DNA of 64,000 bases. Source: Candidatus Limimorpha caballi. Its GTDB lineage: Bacteria; Bacteroidota; Bacteroidia; Bacteroidales; F082. The first letter of the stretch is position 1; each line of letters begins with the position of its first letter. A program made the position numbers and the translations under genes. The stretch is from assembly GCA_018064605.1 (NCBI GenBank), contig JAGHUX010000008.1:1-64000 (forward strand), given 5' to 3'. The notes under the pieces are model-generated. The model was not told the DNA's origin and made no database searches. It saw only the letters and a program-made list of their open reading frames with translations. Shown one piece after another: positions 27,305 through 34,577 of this stretch.

Positions 27305-28366
27305 ATGTTTGAACAGATGAATCTTTTTGATATAGAAGTTGTTCCTACGTTTCCATCAACACGTTATCAGGGAAGTAAGTTGAAATATGTTGATTGGATT
27401 TGGGAATGCGTAAAAGATTTGTCTTTTGATACTGTTTTGGATGCTTTTGGCGGCACCGGCTGCATTGCATATAAGATGAAGAGTGAGGGAAAATGTGTTA
27501 CATACAACGACATTCTCACTTTCAACTCTATGATTGGACGTGCACTTGTCGAAAATGATTCAGTTAGAGTTTCAGACGATGTTTTGGACTATGTGTTGAC
27601 TCGTCATTCTGATATTCAGTATCCGACATTCATAACAGACACGTTCTCTGACATTTATTATACGGATGAGGAGAATCAATGGCTTGATTTTGTCGTGACT
27701 AACATCAGGTCGGTTAAAAATAAATATGAACAAGCTATTTTGTATTTCGCCTTGTTCCAAGCCTGCATCATTAAACGACCGTATAATCTTTTCCACCGAA
27801 AAAATCTCTATATCAGATTACAAGACGTTGAAAGAAGTTTTGGTAACAAGGTCACTTGGGACACACCTTTTGAGGAGCATTTCAAGACTTTTGTAACAGA
27901 AGCCAACAATGCTGTGTTCTCTAATGGAAATCGTAACAAGTCCATCAACAAAGATGCTGCCGCAATATCCAATCACTTTGATTTCGTGTATATTGACACT
28001 CCGTATGTTTCATCGGACGGCATCGGTGTAAACTATGCCGACTTCTATCATTTTTTGGAGGGATTGATTGACTATGAATGTTGGCACGAAAAAATTGATT
28101 ATACGAGTAAGCATCGCCGCCTGAGAATCGTTCCGTCAGAATGGACAAATCCAAAAACAGTCACAACGGCTTTTGAGAGGCTAATTCACAACTTCAAAAA
28201 TAGTATTCTGGCTATCTCCTATCGGTCTGATGGGATTCCTTCTGTTGATGTCATCGTTGACATGCTGGAAAGAGAAGGTAAGAATGTAAAAGTCCACGAA
28301 AGCCGTAAAATAAAGTATGTATTAAGCAACAAAATATCATCTGAAACACTGATAATTGCAACATGA
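27305..28366 (+). CDS. DNA adenine-N6 methyltransferase, partner of the EcoRV-like nuclease
   Basis: The 353-residue D12-class methyltransferase has RYQGSK (20-25), the SAM-binding DAFGGTG (46-52, motif I), and the catalytic DTPY (231-234), a known variant of DPPY. The stretch between motifs I and IV would hold the target-recognition region, the alpha-class order. It should methylate adenine in the site cut by the nuclease encoded 2 nt upstream. The gene order is R then M with tight spacing. Composition is AT-rich like the nuclease gene. That it modifies GATATC is inferred from the partner. Confidence 0.88.
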   Translation: MFEQMNLFDIEVVPTFPSTRYQGSKLKYVDWIWECVKDLSFDTVLDAFGGTGCIAYKMKSEGKCVTYNDILTFNSMIGRALVENDSVRVSDDVLDYVLTRHSDIQYPTFITDTFSDIYYTDEENQWLDFVVTNIRSVKNKYEQAILYFALFQACIIKRPYNLFHRKNLYIRLQDVERSFGNKVTWDTPFEEHFKTFVTEANNAVFSNGNRNKSINKDAAAISNHFDFVYIDTPYVSSDGIGVNYADFYHFLEGLIDYECWHEKIDYTSKHRRLRIVPSEWTNPKTVTTAFERLIHNFKNSILAISYRSDGIPSVDVIVDMLEREGKNVKVHESRKIKYVLSNKISSETLIIAT

Positions 28367-28409
28367 TTTCAAAATATTCAAAAAAAATAATTTATAAATC
28401 AACATAAAA

Positions 28410-29921
28410 ATGGATAAGATACATTACATCTCGACAGAAACCCTCACATTTGAGGAAGTCAACAGAATCATCAGCGAGAACTACAAACTCGCGCTTTCGG
28501 AAGACGCCATCCGCCGCATCCAGAAATGCCGCGACTATCTCGACAAGAAGATGGAGAACCAGTCAACACCGATTTACGGCGTGACGACAGGCTTCGGCTC
28601 GCTCTGCGACCACAACATCTCGAAGGAAGACCTCAGCAAACTCCAGAAAAACCTCGTGATGTCGCATGCCTGCGGCACCGGCGACTACGTCCCTGAAGAG
28701 ATCATCCGCATCATGCTTCTTTTGAAGATCCAGAACATGTCGTACGGCAACTCCGGCGTGCAGCTCGTCACGGTCCAGCGCCTCATCGACTTCTTCAACA
28801 ACGACGTGCTTCCTGTCGTCTATGACCTCGGCTCTCTCGGCGCGTCGGGCGACCTCGCGCCGCTGGCGAACCTCATGCTTCCGTTGCTCGGCCTCGGCGA
28901 GGTCCACTACAAAGGCCAGATCCGTCCGGCGGCTGAAGTCTGCAAGGAGTTCGGCTGGGAGCCGATCACGCTTCAGTCGAAGGAAGGCCTCGCGCTGCTC
29001 AACGGCACGCAGTTCATGTGCTCGTATGGCACCTACGTCCTGCTCAAGGCGTTCCGCCTCCAGTATCTCGCCGACATGATCGGCGCCGTGTCATTGGACG
29101 CTTTCGACGGCAGAATCGAGCCGTTCTACGACCAGATCCATCAGATACGTCATCACAGAGGACAGATTCTCACGGCCGAGCGTTACCGTAACTTCTTGAA
29201 AGGCAGCGAGATGATCTCACGAGAGAAGAAACACGTGCAGGACCCGTATTCGTTCCGCTGCATCCCGCAGGTCCACGGCGCATCAAAAGACGCCATCGCC
29301 TACGTGACACAGATCCTCGGCGAGGAGATCAACGCCGTCACCGACAACCCGACGGTCTTCCCGGATGAAGACCTCGTCATCTCGGCGGGCAACTTCCACG
29401 GACAGCCGCTCGCCTTGAGCCTCGACTTCCTGGCGATTGCCATGGCGGAATTGGGAAATATCTCGGAGAGAAGAACTTACCAGCTCATCGCCGGCAAGCG
29501 CGGCCTCCCTTCATTCCTGGTCGCCGAGCCAGGCTTGAACTCAGGCTTCATGATTCCACAATATGCCGCCGCCGCCATCGTCAGCCAGAACAAGCAGCTC
29601 TGCACGCCGGCCTCCGTCGATAGCATCGAGTCGTCACAGGGCCAGGAAGACCACGTGAGCATGGGCGGCAACGCAGCCACAAAAGCATTGCGCGTGGCGA
29701 ACAACCTTGAGCGCATCCTCGCCATCGAGCTGTTCAACGCAGCGCAGGCACTCGACTTCCGCCGCCCGGTAAAGTCGTCGGAGTTCATCGAGAACTTCGT
29801 CGCCGAATACCGCAAACACGTTGAGTTCGTGAAGGTTGACAAGGTGATGTACACCGAAATCGCCAAGTCTGTTGACTTCCTGAAGAACTACAACCTCGGC
29901 GACAAGATTTTCGAAAAGTAA
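28410..29921 (+). CDS. hutH: Histidine ammonia-lyase
   Basis: HutH deaminates histidine to urocanate. The 503-residue enzyme has YGVTTGFG (56-63) and the MIO-forming triad Ala145-Ser146-Gly147 in GASGDLAPL. It also has the GSSQGQ-like SSQGQEDHVSMG segment, so it appears active. hutU, hutI and ftcD are not next to it, and no promoter of the standard form is visible in the 43-nt gap after the methylase. It may once have followed hisS directly. A tyrosine ammonia-lyase-like role is possible in this superfamily, but the sequence reads as HutH. Confidence 0.92.
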   Translation: MDKIHYISTETLTFEEVNRIISENYKLALSEDAIRRIQKCRDYLDKKMENQSTPIYGVTTGFGSLCDHNISKEDLSKLQKNLVMSHACGTGDYVPEEIIRIMLLLKIQNMSYGNSGVQLVTVQRLIDFFNNDVLPVVYDLGSLGASGDLAPLANLMLPLLGLGEVHYKGQIRPAAEVCKEFGWEPITLQSKEGLALLNGTQFMCSYGTYVLLKAFRLQYLADMIGAVSLDAFDGRIEPFYDQIHQIRHHRGQILTAERYRNFLKGSEMISREKKHVQDPYSFRCIPQVHGASKDAIAYVTQILGEEINAVTDNPTVFPDEDLVISAGNFHGQPLALSLDFLAIAMAELGNISERRTYQLIAGKRGLPSFLVAEPGLNSGFMIPQYAAAAIVSQNKQLCTPASVDSIESSQGQEDHVSMGGNAATKALRVANNLERILAIELFNAAQALDFRRPVKSSEFIENFVAEYRKHVEFVKVDKVMYTEIAKSVDFLKNYNLGDKIFEK

Positions 29922-29932
29922 ATGATAACAAG

Positions 29933-29966
29933 GAGATTGCCCGACCGCAAAAAGCCGGGCAATCTC
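29933..29966 (+). terminator. Strong hairpin after hutH
   Basis: A perfect 11-bp stem GAGATTGCCCG / CGGGCAATCTC with a 12-nt loop lies 12 nt after the hutH stop. No T-tract follows, so it may act as an mRNA-stabilising or pausing element rather than a terminator. Confidence 0.55.
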
Positions 29967-29982
29967 ATAAAGACAAGACACC

Positions 29983-30477
29983 ATGGAAGAAGTACAATAC
30001 GACAACGGACAGTTTCTGAACCCGAAGCCGCAGAGGCCGACGGTGCTCTCTGTAATCTGCATACTGTCGTTCATCAGCGGGGCATGGAACGCACTGTACA
30101 ATTTCTGCCTCTTCGGAATGCACGACACATTCAACAAGATGCTCGCCGACGACGAAATGATGGAGAAACTGTCGGGCATGATGGACGGTGCGCAGTACGA
30201 GGCGGTGCAGAGCGTCTATCATACGATGTTCTCAATAGACAAGGTCTATTATCTCCTGACGTCGCTGCTTTACGTCGGCTCATTCGTGGGCGCGGTGTTC
30301 ATGTGGAAAATGCGGAAAACAGGCTTCCACGTCTATGCAATAGCACAGATTCTCATACTCATCGCCGCCGCGTTGTTCTTCTACGGTCCGACAGGCGCTT
30401 CACCGTGGATGGATGTCATCATGACAGCGATCTTCATCACATGGTATTACACGTTTTACAAAAAGGAAATGCAGTAA
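29983..30477 (+). CDS. Small integral membrane protein
   Basis: The 164-residue protein has a short polar N-terminus (ending KPQRPTVLSV), then four membrane helices (about 20-42, 86-104, 113-130 and 134-150), with a soluble helical loop of about 40 residues between helices 1 and 2. I recognise no named family; such four-helix proteins are common in Bacteroidota. The next gene overlaps by 1 nt (TAATG), so the pair is co-translated. Confidence 0.75.
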   Translation: MEEVQYDNGQFLNPKPQRPTVLSVICILSFISGAWNALYNFCLFGMHDTFNKMLADDEMMEKLSGMMDGAQYEAVQSVYHTMFSIDKVYYLLTSLLYVGSFVGAVFMWKMRKTGFHVYAIAQILILIAAALFFYGPTGASPWMDVIMTAIFITWYYTFYKKEMQ

Positions 30478-30962
30478 TGGAAGAGAAAAACAGAGAGGAA
30501 GAAAGGAGCATATTCGTCGAGCGTCAACGTGTCACATTAGGCCTCAAGCTCGTCGGCACGTTTGCGACCGTGTACTACGGCCTGTACTTTCTCTTCATGG
30601 TATATCTCGGCATTTTCTACAATACCGTCTATGACCCGGCATATTTCGGCGATACCATCAACGAACAGAGCGGTTCCGCCGTGCTTCTTGCCTTCATAAC
30701 ACGGACCACGCTTCTCGGCATGATAATCGCAAGTCTGATCATGATGTTCAGGAAAAGACGTCACGGCAAATCCATCTTTTTGGCTTGCACCATCATACTG
30801 CTTGTCATACAGATCCTGACGACAACGCCGCCGGCGTGGATAAGCTACATCATCGAGACACTGCTCGCACTGATAATCGCACCGCTGAAAATCGTCAGAA
30901 AATTCAACGAGAGAATTGCCGAAGAAACCCAGAAAATCAACAACACCCCAAAAGAAGATTAA
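30477..30962 (+). CDS. Small integral membrane protein, partner of the preceding gene
   Basis: The 161-residue product starts MEEKNREEERSIFVERQRVT and has three or four helices (about 22-42, 60-82, 90-108 and possibly 112-130) and a basic, polar tail. The frame is open far upstream but that part is a shadow of the preceding gene; the TAATG junction at 30475-30479 is the natural start. The topology resembles that of its neighbour. Function unknown. Confidence 0.72.
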   Translation: MEEKNREEERSIFVERQRVTLGLKLVGTFATVYYGLYFLFMVYLGIFYNTVYDPAYFGDTINEQSGSAVLLAFITRTTLLGMIIASLIMMFRKRRHGKSIFLACTIILLVIQILTTTPPAWISYIIETLLALIIAPLKIVRKFNERIAEETQKINNTPKED

Positions 30963-31051
30963 CTTTATAACTTTACAAACTTTATAACTTTATAACTTTA
31001 TAACTTTACAAACTTTATAAACTTTACAAACTTTATGAACTTCATAACTTT
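30961..31051. repeat. AACTTTAT tandem repeat running into a start codon
   Basis: About ten imperfect units of 7-9 nt (AACTTTAT, AACTTTACA) fill the gap before the next gene. They continue through its ATG, so codons 2-6 are also repeat-derived (ATGAACTTCATAACTTT). This is the complement of the words in the 7.9-kb tract. Confidence 0.85.
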
Positions 31052-31772
31052 AACCGGAGAACTCGGAAGCGGCAAGAGCACCGTGGCCAACTTTCTGATA
31101 AGTAAAATTCCGTTTAGGATTGTATCGGCCGGGCTGTTGTTCAGGCAGTTGGCGGCGGAGCACAACATGTCGGCGAAGGAGTTCAACGAGTTCATCGAGA
31201 ACAACCCGAAGTACGACAACTACGTTGACGACACCATCGCCGCGCTTGGGAAGACCGACGAGAAGATCATCTTCGACTCTCGGATGGCGTGGCATTTCGT
31301 GCCTGACTCATTCAAGATATACCTTTATGTTGACGTCGATGTCGCCACCGACCGCATCTTCAGCGACACGGGCCGCGTGAGCGAGTCGTATTCCGACAAG
31401 GCGACGGCACGCCGGGAAATCATTGACAGGAGGAAAAGCGAGATTTTACGATACAAGACTTTCTACGGCTGCGACGTGAGCAACTACAACAACTTCGACC
31501 TCGTCGTTGACACAAGCTTCGCCACGAAAGATGAGATCAATGAATTGGTTCTCAAATGTTTTAATGATTTCGAAGAAGGGCGGCCTTACTCAAAGGTCTG
31601 GCTCGCGCCACAGTCGATAAAGATGGCGTGCGACTCATGCGGCTGCACCTGCGAACCTGTCGAGATCGTGAGAAAAGACGGCTTGTTCCTGCTGTCCAAA
31701 GGCGCGGCGAAAGTGCGCAGAGCCTTGGAGGAAGGCTGCAACCTCATCGCCATCGACAAGGTGATTCAGTGA
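31035..31772 (+). CDS. Cytidylate-kinase-like P-loop protein
   Basis: The 245-residue protein begins MNFITLTGELGSGKSTVA with a P-loop (GELGSGKST, 8-16) and continues with an NMP-kinase-like fold (about 1-170). It includes a lid-like stretch rich in arginine (TARREIIDRRKSEILRY), as in the cytidylate-kinase-like family. The last 60 residues add a separate segment with CDSCGCTCEP. The start is fixed by the P-loop distance and sits inside the upstream repeat tract. It faces the M20 gene convergently with an 8-nt gap. The true substrate may be something other than CMP. Confidence 0.78.
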   Translation: MNFITLTGELGSGKSTVANFLISKIPFRIVSAGLLFRQLAAEHNMSAKEFNEFIENNPKYDNYVDDTIAALGKTDEKIIFDSRMAWHFVPDSFKIYLYVDVDVATDRIFSDTGRVSESYSDKATARREIIDRRKSEILRYKTFYGCDVSNYNNFDLVVDTSFATKDEINELVLKCFNDFEEGRPYSKVWLAPQSIKMACDSCGCTCEPVEIVRKDGLFLLSKGAAKVRRALEEGCNLIAIDKVIQ

Positions 31773-31780
31773 ATCAGCAT

Positions 31781-32878
31781 TCAGCACTGACGGATAACCC
31801 TCTCGAAGACATCAACGCCGGTCTTTAAGATCCCGTCCTCGAACTCGTAGCCGGGGTTGTGGAGCGGCAGGTGGTCAGTGCCGCAGCCGAGTCCGAACAT
31901 CGCGCACGGGCACACGCCAGCGAAACGCCCGAAGTCCTCCGACCAGCGGAACGGCTCGTCGAGATATTGGTATTCGAGGCCGAGGCTCTCGGCGGCGTTT
32001 CTTATCGCAACTACTTCATTGTCAGAGTTCATCGTGGCCGGAAACGCCTCGTGTATGCTGCTGTTGAAGCGTAATCCCTGCTTGTCGGCGACCATTTTGC
32101 AGAGCTGCACCACGTCGGCGGTGAGGTGTTGCAGTTTGTCGTTGTCGTATGACCGCAGCGTCATCCAGATCTCCGCGTGACCCGGCGCGACGCCGAACGA
32201 CTCCTCGCCTAAGACAGCGTGCGTAACGGTGAGCATCGTCAGCGGCACCTCGTCTAAAAGCATGTCGGCCTTCTTCTTGAAGATGTCGAGCAACGCCGCC
32301 ATCACGTGCATCGGGCTGCGTCCCGTCTCCGGCTGCGAGGCGTGCGCGGTGACACCTTCAAAGATGAGCTTCAGCCCCAACGAAGCCGCCGCGAAACAGC
32401 CGTTCTTTATCAAAATCATGTTTTTCTCATACCCCGGAAGGTTGTGGAGCGCAAATGCCACATCAGGCTTAATCTGTTGAAACTGTGGGTCTTCGAGAAC
32501 CGCCTTGGCACCCTGTCCGGTCTCTTCGGCAGGCTGGAAGAGCAGCACCACCTCGCCGTTGTCGGGGCGTCTCTCCGCGAGCCGTTGCGCCAGCCCCGCG
32601 ATGATGGCGGCGTGCCCGTCGTGACCGCAGCGGTGCGAGCAGCGGCGGTCGCCTTCGGGGATGTTCAGCGCGTCGATGTCACCGCGCACCATGACGCGAC
32701 GACCTTTGTTTTTGCCTTTGAAAACGACAGCGACACCGTTCCCGCCGATGTTGCGGATGTGAACGTCGGGGTTTAATTTCTCAAGAAAAGCGTTGAGTAT
32801 CTCATTGGTTCTCACTTCCTTGCCGGAAATCTCGGCACTGTCGTGAAGCGTATGTCTCAAGTTGATGATGTTTTGCAT
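31781..32878 (-). CDS. M20-family amidohydrolase (N-acyl amino acid / hippurate type)
   Basis: The 365-residue zinc amidohydrolase has the metal-binding CGHDGH motif after CSHR, and QPAEETGQGA with the catalytic glutamate pair, plus a bacterial dimerisation domain in the middle. Enzymes of this branch release amino acids from N-acyl, N-acetyl or benzoyl conjugates. No signal peptide, so it is cytoplasmic. Its upstream region is a repeat tract, with no visible TAnnTTTG promoter. Confidence 0.88.
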   Translation of the reverse strand: MQNIINLRHTLHDSAEISGKEVRTNEILNAFLEKLNPDVHIRNIGGNGVAVVFKGKNKGRRVMVRGDIDALNIPEGDRRCSHRCGHDGHAAIIAGLAQRLAERRPDNGEVVLLFQPAEETGQGAKAVLEDPQFQQIKPDVAFALHNLPGYEKNMILIKNGCFAAASLGLKLIFEGVTAHASQPETGRSPMHVMAALLDIFKKKADMLLDEVPLTMLTVTHAVLGEESFGVAPGHAEIWMTLRSYDNDKLQHLTADVVQLCKMVADKQGLRFNSSIHEAFPATMNSDNEVVAIRNAAESLGLEYQYLDEPFRWSEDFGRFAGVCPCAMFGLGCGTDHLPLHNPGYEFEDGILKTGVDVFERVIRQC

Positions 32879-32888
32879 GATGTTTGGA

Positions 32889-32938
32889 GTTGAAAGTTTG
32901 TAAAGTTAGAAAGTTTATAAAGTTTGTAAAGTTGAAAG
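32889..32938. repeat. AAAGTTTGTAAAGTT tandem repeat upstream of the M20 gene
   Basis: Five to six imperfect units of AAAGTTnn(n)TA. Relative to the M20 gene the coding strand reads AACTTTACAAACTTT, the same orientation as the tract upstream of the kinase-like gene, so the two genes are bracketed by inverted copies. Confidence 0.8.
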
Positions 32939-33013
32939 ATTCTTTTAAAATCGCGGCAAAATTACATAAAAACATCTTTCGTGAATAATTATTATTCCTT
33001 TAAAAAAAATTCG

Positions 33014-33021
33014 TATTTTTG
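33014..33021 (+). promoter_or_regulatory. -7 box of the manA promoter
   Basis: TATTTTTG, exact TAnnTTTG match, 28 nt before the ATG. No clear TTG at the usual distance upstream. Confidence 0.45.
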
Positions 33022-33049
33022 CGCTTTGGAAAATTAGGAAATAACAGCA

Positions 33050-34033
33050 ATGAATATACTTTATCCACTGAAATTCACGCCGATATTCAAGGAGAAAGTC
33101 TGGGGCGGACAAAATGTCAAGACGTTGCTGCACAAGGACTTCGGTAATCTGATGAACTGCGGCGAGATGTGGCTTCTCTCTGGTGTTGACGGCGAAAACA
33201 GCGTTGTGTGCAACGGAAATTTCGAGGGCGATGAACTCAACGACCTCGTGGAGACGTTCATGGGCGACCTCGTCGGGGAACATGTATTCGACAGATACGG
33301 CGAGACTTTTCCGTTGCTAATCAAGATAATAGACCCGCTGACATGGCTTTCGGTGCAGGTTCATCCCGACGATGAGATAGCGCAGAAGATCGGTCTTGAA
33401 AACGGAAAGACCGAAATGTGGTACGTGCTGAACGCCGAGAAAGACGCCGAACTCGTCACCGGCTTCAGCGAGGAAGTGACTAAAGAACAGTTCAAACGTC
33501 TCCTTGATGAGAAGAAAGTGGAGCAAGTGCTTAATTATGAAAAGGTTGAGGCAGGCGACGTGTTCTTCATCCCGGCAAGGCGCATCCACGCCCTCGGACC
33601 GGGCTGCATGGTGGCGGAGATCCAGCAGACAAGCGACACGACATACCGCGTCTATGACTGGGACCGCATCGACCAATACGGCATGTACCGCGAACTACAT
33701 GTGCCACAGGCGCTTTACACCTTGGATTTCAAGAAAGAAGACAGCTACAGGACAGAGTACGACCGGACGAAGAAAGACGCAACCGTCGAGATGGTGAGCT
33801 GCCCTTATTTCACAACCAACTTCATCAACCTCGACGCGACATTGGCGAAAGACTACTCCGAACTCGACTCATTCGTGATCCTGATGAGCGTCGGCGGAAA
33901 TTTCACTCTGAGATACGATGGCGGCGAAGAAAACGTCAGCTTCGGTGAGTGCATCTTGATTCCGAACGCGGTGAACAAAGTGGAGATTCACGCTCAGGGC
34001 GAATGCAGGATTTTGGAGAGTTATATTTTGTAA
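33050..34033 (+). CDS. manA: Mannose-6-phosphate isomerase, class I
   Basis: ManA interconverts mannose 6-phosphate and fructose 6-phosphate. The 327-residue type I cupin enzyme shows KEKVWGGQ near the start, the zinc-site VQVHPDDE, FFIPARRIHALGPG and the C-terminal cupin strands with ILIPNAVNKVEI. It is a short form typical of Bacteroidota and Firmicutes. It is transcribed alone from the promoter just upstream. Confidence 0.93.
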   Translation: MNILYPLKFTPIFKEKVWGGQNVKTLLHKDFGNLMNCGEMWLLSGVDGENSVVCNGNFEGDELNDLVETFMGDLVGEHVFDRYGETFPLLIKIIDPLTWLSVQVHPDDEIAQKIGLENGKTEMWYVLNAEKDAELVTGFSEEVTKEQFKRLLDEKKVEQVLNYEKVEAGDVFFIPARRIHALGPGCMVAEIQQTSDTTYRVYDWDRIDQYGMYRELHVPQALYTLDFKKEDSYRTEYDRTKKDATVEMVSCPYFTTNFINLDATLAKDYSELDSFVILMSVGGNFTLRYDGGEENVSFGECILIPNAVNKVEIHAQGECRILESYIL

Positions 34034-34079
34034 ATAATTGATAAATAAATAATTGTACAATTTTAAAACGTTTTAAAAA

Positions 34080-34577
34080 ATGAAAAAGTTATTATCATTC
34101 ATCCTTTTGGGATTTCTGGGCTTCGGCATGATGGCTCAAGAGAAGTCAGACCTCCCGAACATCACTTTGAAGAACCTTGACGGCGAGAGCGTCAACGTCT
34201 CTGAAATCAACAACGACGGCAAGCCGTTCGTGATGACATTCTGGGCGACATGGTGCGGGCCGTGCGTGAAGGAACACAACGCCCTGACCGACGTTTACGA
34301 CGACTGGGTTGAGGAGACAGGCGTGAAGATCGTCTCCGTCTCCATCGACGACTCGCGCTCCTCGGCACGCATCAAGCCTTTCGTCGAAGGCAAGGGCTGG
34401 CCTTTCGAAATCCTCCTCGACGTGAACAAGGAACTCGCACGCGCCATGAACGTCGTGAACCCGCCTCACACTTTCCTCTTTGACGGCAACGGCAAGGTCG
34501 TGTGGCAGCACACAGGCTACCTCGAAGGCGGCGAAGAAGATGTCTATAACGAAATCAAGAAACTCATAGAGAAATGA
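34080..34577 (+). CDS. TlpA-like thioredoxin, exported
   Basis: The 165-residue protein has a signal peptide (about 1-20) and a TlpA/ResA-type thioredoxin fold with the redox pair in WATWCGPC (Cys59 and Cys62). It should work in the periplasm, perhaps keeping partner cysteines reduced. The stop overlaps the next gene by 4 nt (ATGA at 34574), and the third gene encodes a lipoprotein with its own CxxC, so the trio may be a functional redox unit. An A/T-rich palindrome precedes the start (34063-34079). Confidence 0.88.
   Translation: MKKLLSFILLGFLGFGMMAQEKSDLPNITLKNLDGESVNVSEINNDGKPFVMTFWATWCGPCVKEHNALTDVYDDWVEETGVKIVSVSIDDSRSSARIKPFVEGKGWPFEILLDVNKELARAMNVVNPPHTFLFDGNGKVVWQHTGYLEGGEEDVYNEIKKLIEK

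Noticed and set aside
30961-32938. Repeat tracts as a CRISPR array
   Set aside because: Units are 7-17 nt without unique spacers, and no cas genes are present.
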